Assembly (NCBI GenBank): GCA_021323655.1
Contig: JAJPKO010000042.1
Location: forward strand, 1 to 64,000
From: Acidobacteriaceae bacterium
GTDB taxonomy: Bacteria > Acidobacteriota > Terriglobia > Terriglobales > Acidobacteriaceae
DNA: 64,000 bases
Direction: 5' to 3'
A model generated the notes under the pieces. That model had not been told where the DNA came from, did no database searches, and saw only the letters and a program-made list of their open reading frames with translations. The position numbers and the translations under genes are program-made. This document shows positions 18,016 through 27,503 of this stretch, in pieces (within the stretch, counting starts at the first letter, position 1; each line of letters begins with the position of its first letter).

Positions 18016-18494
18016 GCAAAATCGTGGTGCTCGGCCTTGGGAACCTGATGCGTACGGATGACGGCGCTGGCATTTCAGCGTTGCATTTGCTGTTGGCAGA
18101 CAAGCGCCTTCCCGCCGACATTCAGATGATCGAAGGCGGGACGCTGGGTCTTGATCTGCTGCATCCGCTCCAGGGAGTGACGCACCTTGTTGTACTGGAT
18201 GCCGTGGACGTGGGCGCGGCTCCGGGCGCGTTGTTGCGGTTTGAGAACGCAGAGCTGGCTGCACTGCCGGTGGCGAAGAGCGTGCATCTGCTCGGGTTTG
18301 CTGATCTGCTGGGCGCAATGAAGCTGCTGGGTCATGCGCCTGAAGAGATTGTGCTCCTTGGCATCCAGCCTGAATCCACGGATTGGGGAGTAGTCTTGTC
18401 GCCCAGCATCCAGGCGGCCATGGATCAGCTTGTAGAAGCAGCTGTTGCCCAGGTCCACGCATGGGAGCAACAAGCGGTCGAACTAGCTTCATAG
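18012..18494 (+). CDS. hyaD: Hydrogenase maturation endopeptidase
   Basis: Protease of the HyaD/HybD family (160 aa) that clips the C-terminal tail of HyaB after nickel insertion. Seen: VVLGLGNLMRTDDGAG at the N-terminus with the nickel-binding Glu/Asp region, VVLDAVDVGAAPG in the middle, and a His in the HLLGFADLL region. The ATG at 18012 overlaps the hyaC stop by four bases. The long in-frame extension upstream lies inside hyaC and is not used. Confidence 0.93.
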   Translation: MSKIVVLGLGNLMRTDDGAGISALHLLLADKRLPADIQMIEGGTLGLDLLHPLQGVTHLVVLDAVDVGAAPGALLRFENAELAALPVAKSVHLLGFADLLGAMKLLGHAPEEIVLLGIQPESTDWGVVLSPSIQAAMDQLVEAAVAQVHAWEQQAVELAS

Positions 18495-18508
18495 AAGAAA
18501 GGCCTGTC

Positions 18509-18793
18509 ATGTGTCTTGCGATTCCAGGCAAAGTAATCTCCGTTGGCGAAGAGAACGGCATTCGCATCGGCCGTGTGCTCTTCGGCGGTGTAACGCAGCC
18601 TGTTTCCCTCGATTTTGTTCCTGAGGCATCAATAGGCGATTACGTGATGGTACATGTGGGTTTTGCCATCAGCCGCGTCAATCAGGAAGAAGCAGAGAAG
18701 ACCTGGCAGACGTTGGAAGAGATGGGTTTGTTGGCAGGGGAATTACCAGAAGCCAATAGAACCGCCGGTTTAGCAGAAAGGGACCAATCATGA
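18509..18793 (+). CDS. hypC: HypC/HupF hydrogenase assembly chaperone
   Basis: Small chaperone (94 aa) that, with HypD, carries the Fe(CN)2CO unit to the large subunit. The N-terminus MCLAIPGKV contains the essential Cys2. An OB-fold-like core follows (GVTQPVSLDFVPEASIGDYVMVHVGFAISRV). AAAGG lies just upstream of the ATG. It overlaps hypD by four bases. Confidence 0.96.
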   Translation: MCLAIPGKVISVGEENGIRIGRVLFGGVTQPVSLDFVPEASIGDYVMVHVGFAISRVNQEEAEKTWQTLEEMGLLAGELPEANRTAGLAERDQS

Positions 18794-19893
18794 AATATCT
18801 GGATGAATACCGTGACAGCCAGATGGTGAAACGTCTGCTCGAAAAGATCCGGCGCACAGTCACTCAGCATTTGGTGCTGATGGAGATCTGCGGCGGCCAG
18901 ACACATACAATCATGCGCTATGGCCTGGATGAACTGTTGCCTCCGCAGATTGAACTGGTGCATGGTCCGGGATGCCCTGTATGCGTGACATCGACAAGCA
19001 TTCTCGACCGCGCCATAGAGGTGGCGCAGCGTGAGGATGTGACGCTTGTTTCTTATGGGGATATGCTGCGTGTGCCTGGCTCGAAGACCGATTTGCTCTC
19101 GGCGAAATCCCGCGGAGCAGATGTGCGCATGGTCTATTCGCCGCTCGATGCCTTGCGGATCGCACGACAGACCCCGGAGCGCAAAATTGTCTTTCTGGCG
19201 GTTGGATTCGAGACCACAGCGCCCGCGAATGCCATGGCGGTATGGCAGGCCCATCGTGAAGGATTGAATAACTTCTTTCTTCTGGCTTCGCATGTGCTTG
19301 TTCCACCTGCCATTCGCGCATTGGCCGGCTCGCCGGACAACCGCGTACAGGGATTTATCGCACCAGGACATGTATGCACTGTGGTCGGATGCCGCGACTA
19401 TGAAGACTTGGTGCAGGAATTCCGAATGCCCATCGTCGTGGGCGGCTTTGAGCCGGTTGACCTGCTTCAGGCAATCGCCGTCCTGGTCACCATGCTTGAG
19501 GAGGGTCGCGCTGCATTTTCCAATGAATACGCGCGCTCGGTGAGTTATCGCGGCAACATCGAGGCGCAACGGATCCTGGCCGAAGTATTTGAAGTCGCGG
19601 ACCAGCCCTGGCGCGGCCTTGGCGAAATTCCGCAGAGCGGTTTGCGCCTAAAGAGCAAGTTCGCAGCTTACGATGCCAACCAGGTATTCGCGCTGACGAT
19701 TCCGGAAGTGGAGGCCTCCTCGGTTTGCATCAGCGCGAAAATCTTGAAAGGCCTGAAAAAGCCGACCGATTGCTCTGTGTTTGGCCATTCTTGTACGCCC
19801 GAGAGCCCACTGGGAGCGCCAATGGTTTCTTCTGAAGGCGCTTGCTCGGCCTATTACCAATACCGTCGGCACGATCTTGTGGTGATCCAATGA
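18790..19893 (+). CDS. hypD: Hydrogenase formation protein HypD
   Basis: Iron-sulfur scaffold (367 aa) on which CN and CO ligands are attached to iron. Conserved motifs: MEICGGQTHTIMRYG, HGPGCPVCVT, GFETTAP, and the C-terminal Cys-rich part VCISAKILKGLKKPTDCSVF plus GHSCTPESPLGAPMVSSEG that binds the 4Fe-4S cluster. It forms the ligand-transfer complex with the neighbouring HypC and HypE. It overlaps both by ATGA junctions. Confidence 0.97.
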   Translation: MKYLDEYRDSQMVKRLLEKIRRTVTQHLVLMEICGGQTHTIMRYGLDELLPPQIELVHGPGCPVCVTSTSILDRAIEVAQREDVTLVSYGDMLRVPGSKTDLLSAKSRGADVRMVYSPLDALRIARQTPERKIVFLAVGFETTAPANAMAVWQAHREGLNNFFLLASHVLVPPAIRALAGSPDNRVQGFIAPGHVCTVVGCRDYEDLVQEFRMPIVVGGFEPVDLLQAIAVLVTMLEEGRAAFSNEYARSVSYRGNIEAQRILAEVFEVADQPWRGLGEIPQSGLRLKSKFAAYDANQVFALTIPEVEASSVCISAKILKGLKKPTDCSVFGHSCTPESPLGAPMVSSEGACSAYYQYRRHDLVVIQ

Positions 19894-20930
19894 ACCCACT
19901 CAGTTGTCCACTTCCTCTTACTGAAACGGAAACTGTCCTGTCTGGACATGGCAGCGGAGGCAAGCTTACCGCGGAGCTTTTCCGCAGCATTTTCCTTCCG
20001 GCATTCAGCAATTCCATTCTTGGCAGGATGGACGACCAGGCGCTGCTTGAAATTGAAAGCGCCAGACTCGCATTTACAACGGACTCCTTTGTTGTGAAGC
20101 CGCTCTTCTTTCGCGGAGGTGACATTGGATCGCTCGCCGTCCACGGGACCGTGAACGACCTGGCCGTTGGCGGAGCAAGGCCTCTGTTTTTGAGTGCTGC
20201 TTTCATTCTGGAAGAAGGGCTTCCAATAGCAACGTTGCGCCGCATCGTCACCTCCATGCAGGAGGCTGCTGCGCGCGCAGGCGTGCAGATTGTCACCGGC
20301 GATACCAAAGTTGTCGAAAAGGGCAGCTGCGATGGGATGTTTGTAAATACTGCCGGCATCGGTATTATCGAAACTACTTTGCGCCTCTCCGCAGACCAGG
20401 CACGCCCGGGCGATGTCGTTCTGCTCAGCGGCCCTATTGGCGACCATGGTATCGCTATCCTGGCCGAGCGCGAGGGGCTGTCATTCGAGTCGGAAATCGC
20501 AAGTGATACTGCGCCACTGTATTCGCTGGTTGCGGACATGCTTGAAACCAGAGCAACCCTGCGCTGTATGCGCGACCCTACCCGTGGCGGCGTGGCCAGC
20601 GCCTCGAATGAGATTGCGCAAACGTCCCATGTAGGCATTCAGCTTTATGAAGAATCCATTCCAGTAAAACCAGAGGTGCGCGGGGCGTGTGAACTTCTGG
20701 GAATCGATCCGCTGTATATCGCCAATGAAGGAAAACTACTGGCAATCACCGCGCCTGAAGACGCTGAACGACTGCTTGATGCCATGCGACGGAATCCACT
20801 GGGTACGGATGCGGCCGTGATCGGGAAGGTAAGCAGCGAAAATCCAGGCATGGTTACGTTGCGCACTTCCTTTGGCACAACCAGGATCATGGACATGCTG
20901 GCCAACGATCCGCTTCCTCGGATCTGCTGA
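19890..20930 (+). CDS. hypE: Hydrogenase maturation protein HypE
   Basis: PurM-like ATPase that dehydrates the carbamoylated C-terminal Cys to a thiocyanate, the cyanide donor for the active-site iron. The start at 19890 gives the family N-terminus (VLSGHGSGGKLTAELF). DDQALLEIE, AVHGTVNDLAVGGARP, VTGDTKVVEKG and DPTRGGVASASNEIA follow. The C-terminus is PRIC, with the required terminal Cys. It works on carbamoyl groups supplied by HypF, encoded four genes along. Confidence 0.97.
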   Translation: MNPLSCPLPLTETETVLSGHGSGGKLTAELFRSIFLPAFSNSILGRMDDQALLEIESARLAFTTDSFVVKPLFFRGGDIGSLAVHGTVNDLAVGGARPLFLSAAFILEEGLPIATLRRIVTSMQEAAARAGVQIVTGDTKVVEKGSCDGMFVNTAGIGIIETTLRLSADQARPGDVVLLSGPIGDHGIAILAEREGLSFESEIASDTAPLYSLVADMLETRATLRCMRDPTRGGVASASNEIAQTSHVGIQLYEESIPVKPEVRGACELLGIDPLYIANEGKLLAITAPEDAERLLDAMRRNPLGTDAAVIGKVSSENPGMVTLRTSFGTTRIMDMLANDPLPRIC

Positions 20931-20936
20931 AGAGTC

Positions 20937-21284
20937 ATGCACGAAGTTGCGATCGCCGCCGCCATTCTTGAAGCCGGACAGGCCGAAGCCGAGCGGCGTC
21001 CGGGATCAAAGCTGACGGGTATCGGTGTACGCCTCGGGGCTCTTTCCGGAGTAGACAGCGATGCATTGCGGTTTGCTTTCGCCGCGCTCACGGCAGGAAC
21101 GTATCTGGATGCACTGAAGTTTGAAATTGAAAGCCGTCCGCGGCGCAATCGCTGCGAACGTTGCGGTCACGAGTTTGAGTCCTCGCTGTACAACGCTCCC
21201 TGCCCATTGTGCGCAAGTGAAAATACTCTGTTTGTCGGCGGCGATGATCTGGAACTGGCATGGGTAGAAGTGGAGGAAATATGA
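20937..21284 (+). CDS. hypA: Hydrogenase nickel incorporation protein HypA
   Basis: Nickel metallochaperone of 115 aa. MHEVAIA at the N-terminus gives the nickel-binding His2. The zinc site is formed by two CxxC motifs (CERCGHEF and CPLCASEN). It acts with HypB, whose gene overlaps it by four bases. Confidence 0.96.
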   Translation: MHEVAIAAAILEAGQAEAERRPGSKLTGIGVRLGALSGVDSDALRFAFAALTAGTYLDALKFEIESRPRRNRCERCGHEFESSLYNAPCPLCASENTLFVGGDDLELAWVEVEEI

Positions 21285-21961
21285 CTGTCATACCAGTTGA
21301 AAAAAAGGTGCTGAGCGAGAACCAACGCATCGCCGCGTCTTTGCGCAGCCGCTTTGAAGAACACGGCATATTCTGCCTGAACCTCATCAGCTCCCCAGGT
21401 TCGGGCAAGACAACTCTGCTCGAACGGACGCTCGCTGGCCTAAGCCCGCAGGAGCGTGTCGCCGTGTTGACGGGCGACTTACAGACAGAAAACGATGCAA
21501 AACGTCTGTCCCATTATGGGTTTCCAGTTCAGCAGATTACGACTGGAGGCATCTGCCATCTCGACGCCGGAATGATTGAACGCGCGTTGAACATGTGGCA
21601 GTTGGATGACATCGACTTGCTCATCATTGAAAACGTCGGCAACCTGGTATGCCCGTCCAGCTATGACCTGGGCGAAGAGGTGAAAATTGTTCTGTTGAGC
21701 GTGACCGAGGGCGAAGACAAGCCGCTGAAATACCCATCGATCTTTGCTAAGTCTGAATTATTGCTGCTGACAAAAATCGACCTTCTGCCGCATGTTCCGT
21801 TCAGGATCGAACAAGCGCGCACGAATGCGAGGCTGGTCCACCCCGCCATGAAAATCATTGAAGTATCGAGCACAACCGGAGAAGGACTTGAGCAGTGGCT
21901 GACATGGATAAAGCGTCGCCGCCAGCAGATGTACCAGCGCATCTGCGCTGCGTATGGGTAA
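21281..21961 (+). CDS. hypB: Hydrogenase nickel incorporation GTPase HypB
   Basis: GTPase (226 aa) that drives nickel delivery to HyaB. P-loop SSPGSGKTTLLE, the metal-site region TTGGICHLDAGM, ENVGNLVCPSSYDLGE, and the guanine-specificity motif LTKIDLL are present. It lacks the His-rich N-terminal stretch of nickel-storing HypB proteins. I use ATG 21281 (GGAGG five bases before; overlap with the hypA stop) rather than an earlier in-frame start inside hypA. Confidence 0.96.
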   Translation: MTVIPVEKKVLSENQRIAASLRSRFEEHGIFCLNLISSPGSGKTTLLERTLAGLSPQERVAVLTGDLQTENDAKRLSHYGFPVQQITTGGICHLDAGMIERALNMWQLDDIDLLIIENVGNLVCPSSYDLGEEVKIVLLSVTEGEDKPLKYPSIFAKSELLLLTKIDLLPHVPFRIEQARTNARLVHPAMKIIEVSSTTGEGLEQWLTWIKRRRQQMYQRICAAYG

Positions 21962-24248
21962 GAAAACGATGACAGTTCGGAAGCGTATCGATGTTTCGGG
22001 CATTGTTCAGGGTGTGGGTTTTCGCCCCCATGTCTATCGCCTTGCGCATCGCTACTGCCTGAGCGGCCAGGTGCGAAACACCGTAGCCGGCGTGACCGTT
22101 GAGGTGCAGGGTGAGTCCGGCGCGATAAAGCAGTTTGTGCGCAGCCTGGAAGAAGAAGCGCCGCCGCTGGCACAGGTCACAGGCGTCTTTGTTGCTGACC
22201 TCGAGTGCAAAGCAGAAAACGGCTTCCATATCGTAAACAGTCCTCAGGGTGGGCGCGTGGATACATTGATCGCCCCGGACATCGCCACCTGTTCCGATTG
22301 CCTGCACGAATTGTTCGACCCTGCTGACAGGCGTTACGGTTACCCCTTCATCAACTGCACCAACTGCGGCCCACGCTTCACAATTCTGGGGCACATCCCT
22401 TATGATCGGCCCAACACCTCTATGGCCGCATTTACGATGTGCGCCACCTGCCAGGCTGAATATGACAACCCTCTGGATCGCCGCTTTCATGCCCAGCCCA
22501 ATGCCTGCTGGGAATGCGGACCGATGCTGGCGTTGCTGGACAGCGAGGGAGAACAGGTTGTGCGTGATCCCCTTGAAGAAACGATAGCGCTGCTCAAAAC
22601 GGGCCGCATAGTTGCGATCAAGGGGCTTGGCGGGTTCCACCTTGCGGTCGATGCGACCAATACCGAAGCTGTTAAGGAGTTGCGGCGGCGCAAAAAGCGT
22701 TTCGAAAAACCCTTTGCGGTGATGGTGGCCAGCTCACATGACGCGGAAGAGTTCTGCGTTGTCGGCCTGAAAGACCGGGTCCTGCTTGAATCTCCCCAGC
22801 GGCCCATCGTGCTGTTGAAAGCACGGAGCGGTTCTGGATTATCAGATGCCATTGCGCCGTGCAATCCTGAGCTTGGCATTTTTCTTCCCTATACTCCAGT
22901 CCAACACTTGCTGTTTGCGCATGGACAGTTTCGTGCGCTGGTCATGACCAGCGCCAACCTGAGCGAAGAGCCAATCTGCGTTGATAACGAAGAAGCGGTC
23001 GGGCGGCTGCATAGCATTGCAGACTTCTTTCTCGTCCATAACCGTGACATCCGGCTGCGCTGTGATGACTCTGTAGTTCGCAGCGTCCAGGGGCGAACTA
23101 CAATTCTGCGCCGTTCCCGAGGCTATGTTCCCGCACCAATCGCTCTCAAGGACGAACTCCCTGCCATTCTTGCTGTCGGAGGTGAACTGAAGAACGCCAT
23201 CTGCCTTACCAAAGGCAGGAACGCTTTTCTGGGTCAGCATGTAGGCGATCTTGAGAACCTTGCAGCTTACAGTTTCTTTCGGGAATCGATCGCACATCTC
23301 AAAAATATCCTTCAAATAGAACCAGAGGCGATTGCGTACGATCTGCATCCTGGCTATCTCTCGACGCAGTGGACGCTCCAGCAAAAAGCCGTCAGGACCA
23401 TCGGCGTGCAACACCATCATGCGCATGTTGCCAGTTGCATGGCAGAGAACCATCTTTCTGGGCCAGTCATCGGTGTTGTGCTCGATGGCACAGGTTATGG
23501 GACGGACGCACAGATATGGGGTGGCGAGATTCTGGTGGCTGACTTCAGGGATTTCAGAAGGGCTGCGCATCTTGAATACGTGCCTATGCCGGGAGCCGTG
23601 CAGGCTATTCGAGAGCCTTGGCGGATGGCCGTAGCACATTTGCTCCATGCCGATCCGGACTGTTTCGAACAGAATTGCAGGTTTCTTAAAACTCTCCCTC
23701 GCGAACGCATTGATATAGCGCGACAAATGGCTGCGCGACAAGTCCGCTCTCCGCTTACCTCCAGTTGCGGACGGCTGTTCGACGCTGTGGCTGCGCTGAT
23801 CGGCTTGCGCACCCACGTGTCCTTTGAAGCGCAGGCTGCGATGGAACTCGAAGCCTGTTGCGAGGATGCTGTTGAGGACAGTCCTTATACCCTTACGATC
23901 AGGAAGGAAGATGACTGCTTTAGTATCGGCACGGCACGGCTCTTTCAGGAGATTCTGGATGATCTGTACGAAGGCGTACCTAAGGGAACGATCAGCTTGC
24001 GCTTCCACAAAGGTCTGATCGCGGTATTCGCCAACTTGGTCCAGCAGATTTCCCGTGAAACCGGCATCCGGCAGGTTTGCCTCAGCGGTGGATGCTTCCT
24101 GAATCTGCGTCTTTCTGTTGGACTTGAAGAGAAGCTTAAGCTGTTGGGTTTTAAGGTATTTACGCAGTCGCAAGTCCCTCCCGGCGACGGTGGTCTGGGC
24201 CTCGGGCAAGCAGTCATTGCAGCCCATCACATCCATCAAGGTCTGTGA
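21954..24248 (+). CDS. hypF: Carbamoyltransferase HypF
   Basis: Enzyme of 764 aa that makes carbamoyl adenylate and transfers the carbamoyl group to HypE. Parts in order: acylphosphatase-like domain (GIVQGVGFRPHVYRLA), two zinc-finger motifs (CSDCLHELFDP, CTNCGPRFT, CATCQAEYDNP, CWECGP), YrdC-like domain (IVAIKGLGGFHLA to RDIRLRCDDSVVR), and Kae1-like domain (HHHAHVASCMAEN, GVVLDGTGYG, CLSGGCFLN). It overlaps hypB by eight bases; an ATG at 21969 is an alternative start. The last gene of the hya-hyp operon; its stop lies inside the palindrome at 24244-24259. Confidence 0.97.
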   Translation: MGKKTMTVRKRIDVSGIVQGVGFRPHVYRLAHRYCLSGQVRNTVAGVTVEVQGESGAIKQFVRSLEEEAPPLAQVTGVFVADLECKAENGFHIVNSPQGGRVDTLIAPDIATCSDCLHELFDPADRRYGYPFINCTNCGPRFTILGHIPYDRPNTSMAAFTMCATCQAEYDNPLDRRFHAQPNACWECGPMLALLDSEGEQVVRDPLEETIALLKTGRIVAIKGLGGFHLAVDATNTEAVKELRRRKKRFEKPFAVMVASSHDAEEFCVVGLKDRVLLESPQRPIVLLKARSGSGLSDAIAPCNPELGIFLPYTPVQHLLFAHGQFRALVMTSANLSEEPICVDNEEAVGRLHSIADFFLVHNRDIRLRCDDSVVRSVQGRTTILRRSRGYVPAPIALKDELPAILAVGGELKNAICLTKGRNAFLGQHVGDLENLAAYSFFRESIAHLKNILQIEPEAIAYDLHPGYLSTQWTLQQKAVRTIGVQHHHAHVASCMAENHLSGPVIGVVLDGTGYGTDAQIWGGEILVADFRDFRRAAHLEYVPMPGAVQAIREPWRMAVAHLLHADPDCFEQNCRFLKTLPRERIDIARQMAARQVRSPLTSSCGRLFDAVAALIGLRTHVSFEAQAAMELEACCEDAVEDSPYTLTIRKEDDCFSIGTARLFQEILDDLYEGVPKGTISLRFHKGLIAVFANLVQQISRETGIRQVCLSGGCFLNLRLSVGLEEKLKLLGFKVFTQSQVPPGDGGLGLGQAVIAAHHIHQGL

Positions 24249-24259
24249 CGGCCGTCACA
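24244..24259. promoter_or_regulatory. CRP/FNR-family palindrome TGTGA-N6-TCACA
   Basis: TGTGACGGCCGTCACA is a perfect palindrome overlapping the hypF stop codon, about 110 bases before the decaheme cytochrome gene. It matches the site upstream of hyaA in both half-sites and spacing, with only the central bases differing, so one regulator probably controls both transcripts. Confidence 0.6.
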
Positions 24260-24360
24260 AACAGAACGGCATGGCTTCGGTTACGCTTTTCCCGTCTGGT
24301 CAGTACTCTTTCCAGCGAAGGCAGCAGTTTCTGTAGTGAACCTATCTTTTGAGGATGCCA

Positions 24361-25281
24361 ATGAGACGTTGGTCGGTCTGCGGAGTACTGTTACTGCTGA
24401 TGACAAGCTTTCTCTTGAAAGCTAGGCAGGTCGACGCGAAAAATCAGGAGGCAGCGACTCCGTCAGGCCATGCAGCAAGAATACGTCCAGGTTATGTCGG
24501 TTCTGACGCCTGCACTCTCTGCCATCAGGATCTCGTCAATAAATTTTCTACAAACCCACACACCAAAATGGCGCTCATGCATAGTGGTGAGGGCGTGACC
24601 TGCGAAAACTGTCATGGACCGGGCAAAGCGCATATCGACTCGGGCGGCGACGTCACGAAAATCTTCCGCTTTACCAAGGCAACGCCCAAAGAGATCGATG
24701 CCAAATGCCTCGATTGCCACGCCGCTGCGCACCCCAACTTTGAGCGCTCTGCGCATGGCGAAGCAAAAGTAAGCTGCACGAGTTGTCATAGCGTGCATAA
24801 GTTCGAGAGCGAAGCTGGGCTGCTCAAGGTTCCCCAACCGAAGCTCTGCTACACCTGCCATTCCGACGTGAAGCCGGCATTCTCCATGCCTTTTCATCAT
24901 CGTATTGACGAAGGGTTGATGAACTGCAGCGACTGCCATGATCCACATGGAACATTCCAGAGAAAACAACTGAAGGTCACAGCGGACCAGAATGCAGTCT
25001 GCACCAAGTGCCACACAGAAACAGCAGGCCCGTTTGCTTATGAACACCCTGTAGTGAAAGCGGAAGGGTGCACCTTCTGTCACTCGCCGCACGGATCGCC
25101 CAACGCGCGGCTGCTGAATGTGAGCAATGTAAACACAATGTGCCTGCAGTGCCACTCTGCCGTGCTCGGTTTTGGCGGGCCGGCAGGGCCTGTTCATAAT
25201 CAGGCGGTGCAGTATCAGGCCTGCACAGTGTGTCATACGCAGATTCATGGTTCGAACGCTAGCGATATCTTCTTTAAGTGA
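24361..25281 (+). CDS. Decaheme c-type cytochrome (DmsE/MtrA-like)
   Basis: Periplasmic multiheme cytochrome with exactly ten CxxCH motifs (CTLCH, CENCH, CLDCH, CTSCH, CYTCH, CSDCH, CTKCH, CTFCH, CLQCH, CTVCH) in about 306 aa. The regular spacing and many extra His residues for bis-His ligation match MtrA/DmsE-type wires, which sit inside an outer-membrane barrel and carry electrons across the outer membrane. A signal peptide begins at ATG 24361 (TGAGG upstream; ATG 24355 and TTG 24349 are less likely). The next gene encodes a large outer-membrane barrel, as in mtrAB/dmsEF pairs. The electron donor may be the NapC-like protein three genes downstream. Confidence 0.92.
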   Translation: MRRWSVCGVLLLLMTSFLLKARQVDAKNQEAATPSGHAARIRPGYVGSDACTLCHQDLVNKFSTNPHTKMALMHSGEGVTCENCHGPGKAHIDSGGDVTKIFRFTKATPKEIDAKCLDCHAAAHPNFERSAHGEAKVSCTSCHSVHKFESEAGLLKVPQPKLCYTCHSDVKPAFSMPFHHRIDEGLMNCSDCHDPHGTFQRKQLKVTADQNAVCTKCHTETAGPFAYEHPVVKAEGCTFCHSPHGSPNARLLNVSNVNTMCLQCHSAVLGFGGPAGPVHNQAVQYQACTVCHTQIHGSNASDIFFK

Positions 25282-25295
25282 TGGAGAGGTGAGCC

Positions 25296-27482
25296 GTGAA
25301 ACGAATTCGTCCAGGCGCTTTCTCTGAACTTGGCCTTTTCATCGCCGTTGCGGCTTTCTTTTTGTCATGCGCTCCGTCTTCCAAGGCGCAGGACAATACA
25401 GCGCCTAAAGGGACGATTAAGGATGGCTATGCTATCCGGCAGACCTTCGATTTAGGCGGCCATATTGCTGACTACTCAGGCAGCGGCGCGATGTATGACA
25501 CTCTTGTGAATCTGCAGTCCGGTCCGCGGATCCTCAACCAGTCGCTTGAAATGCACGCGCTTCAGGGGTCGCATCATTTCCTCTTCGACACCTTGTCTAC
25601 AAACAGCACGGGCTATGGTGGCGATCCCAATAACGTGACCATGTTCCGCATGTCGAAGGGGAAGCTCTATGACTTCCAGGGAATCTTCCGCCGCGATCGC
25701 CAATATTTCGATTACGACCTTCTTGCAAACCCGCTGGTCCCGCCCACTTCAAATCCTTATGTCCCTGTTCTCAACTCGCCGCACTTATTCAATACCGTGC
25801 GCCGCATAACAGACACAACTCTGACGTTGTTTCCGCTCTCAGTTGTTAGTTTTCGTGCGGGCTATTCCCAGAATGTAAACGAGGGTCCTTCATACAGCAC
25901 AATCCACTTTGGTGCCGAGGCGCTGCTTTCGCAATATTGGCGGAACAGCACGGATACATGGCTGGGAGCTATTGACTGGAAGCCCAGTCCCAAAACGACA
26001 TTCACCTATGAAGAGATTGTGACCCACTACAAGGGCAATACCTTCTGGCAGTTGGCGGGCCTGAACTACCAGCTCGCCAACGGGACACCCGTGAGCCTTG
26101 GAATTGATATCTTTCCGGCAACCGGCAGTCCGTGTGCTACTCCTTTCGCAAATTCGTCCACCACTCCACCAACTGTCAATCCTGCCTGTAACGGCTACCT
26201 GCAATATTATCGCTATACTCCAACGCGCGTCTTGTTCCCCACCGAAGGGGTCCGCTTCCAAAGCTCAGCGCTCAAGAATGTACAGATGACAGGACGCCTT
26301 CGCTACACGTCAGCGAACATGAACCTGCCAGATTACAATGAATACTTCAACGGCTTGGTGACCAGAACTTCTCTTCGTGCCGCCACTTATACAGGCTTTT
26401 CCAAGGCGAAGCGCATTAGTGTGGACGGAGATTATGGGATCGTCTGGCAGATTGCTCCCAAAGTCAGTTTCTCCGAACAGTATGATTTCTGGTACTTCCG
26501 CCAGCCCAGCAGCAACAGCATCACGGAAACAGACCAACTAGGACGCTCCATGCTCACGCCGCCAGGATCACCAGGCACTCCAACAACTACATTCGTTGCG
26601 AACTACCTGAGCCAAAAAACAGAGATGAACACGCTGATGGCTGAATGGCAGGCATCAGCGCGTGCCAGTGTCTCCTTGGGATGGCGGTGGCGGCTTCGCA
26701 ACATTGTTGTCTCCTCTGATGGTAGCGGCTTCACTGTGCCGATTCACGAGAACGGCTTGATCTTTGGCGTAGTTCTGCGTCCATCTCCACAATGGCGCAT
26801 CAATGGCGATGTCGAGGCATCCTACGCCGACAACACCTTCACGCAGATCAGCCCGCGCCAGATGCAACGCTATCGTGTGCGGACTCTGTATCAGCCTGGG
26901 CCAAGGGCAACCATTTCACTGGCCTTCAATGATCTGGAGCAGCGCAACAACGTGGCTTTTGTGAACCATCTGGATCATGCCCGTTTTGCCTCCGCTGGCC
27001 TGTGGCTTATGCCCAATGAACACTTTGGACTCGACATGAATTACGGCTATTCTGATATTTTCACGCGGACCAATGAGTGCTATGCCTCGACGCCACCTCT
27101 TGCGGGTGCTCCTGCCGCCCCAACGCCTTGCATCAGGAACAACTCCCCTTATCTGGCGACAGGCTATTATGATGCTCCCACACAATATGGGTCTGTCGGC
27201 ATTACCTGGTCGCCAGTGAAGAAGTTCCATTCCAACCTGGGCTATCGCATGAGCGCCGTGAATGGCACAACAGAGTTTCTCAACCCGCGACAGGTACCTG
27301 GCTCACTCCAGTCTCAGTTCCAGTCTCCTTATGCCAATGTCGCCTGGACCCTTGCTCCCGGATGGATCTGGAAGGCAGACTGGAACTACTACGGATATGG
27401 AGAAGGCACACCCATCGGGCCAACATTGCCGCGCAGTTTTCGGGGCAATGTCTATACGTTGGGCATGCACTATGAATTCTGA
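25296..27482 (+). CDS. Outer-membrane beta-barrel, probable porin partner of decaheme cytochrome
   Basis: Large exported protein (728 aa) with a signal peptide ending near SKAQD, alternating polar/hydrophobic strands throughout (SVDGDYGIVWQIAPKVSF, ARASVSLGWRWRLRNIVV) and a C-terminal Phe (LGMHYEF), all marks of an outer-membrane barrel. Size and position directly after a decaheme cytochrome fit the MtrB/PioB/DmsF role of a sheath for a heme wire. The CxxC seen near the N-terminus of Shewanella MtrB is not present, so homology is by architecture only. GTG start with GAGAGG six bases before; 15 bases after the cytochrome gene. Confidence 0.75.
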   Translation: MKRIRPGAFSELGLFIAVAAFFLSCAPSSKAQDNTAPKGTIKDGYAIRQTFDLGGHIADYSGSGAMYDTLVNLQSGPRILNQSLEMHALQGSHHFLFDTLSTNSTGYGGDPNNVTMFRMSKGKLYDFQGIFRRDRQYFDYDLLANPLVPPTSNPYVPVLNSPHLFNTVRRITDTTLTLFPLSVVSFRAGYSQNVNEGPSYSTIHFGAEALLSQYWRNSTDTWLGAIDWKPSPKTTFTYEEIVTHYKGNTFWQLAGLNYQLANGTPVSLGIDIFPATGSPCATPFANSSTTPPTVNPACNGYLQYYRYTPTRVLFPTEGVRFQSSALKNVQMTGRLRYTSANMNLPDYNEYFNGLVTRTSLRAATYTGFSKAKRISVDGDYGIVWQIAPKVSFSEQYDFWYFRQPSSNSITETDQLGRSMLTPPGSPGTPTTTFVANYLSQKTEMNTLMAEWQASARASVSLGWRWRLRNIVVSSDGSGFTVPIHENGLIFGVVLRPSPQWRINGDVEASYADNTFTQISPRQMQRYRVRTLYQPGPRATISLAFNDLEQRNNVAFVNHLDHARFASAGLWLMPNEHFGLDMNYGYSDIFTRTNECYASTPPLAGAPAAPTPCIRNNSPYLATGYYDAPTQYGSVGITWSPVKKFHSNLGYRMSAVNGTTEFLNPRQVPGSLQSQFQSPYANVAWTLAPGWIWKADWNYYGYGEGTPIGPTLPRSFRGNVYTLGMHYEF

Positions 27483-27503
27483 CTCTCAAAAGGAGATCGA
27501 ACG

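Noticed and set aside
22842-24239. 465-codon minus-strand frame opposite hypF
   Set aside because: Fully antisense to an unmistakable hypF, with no family features of its own.
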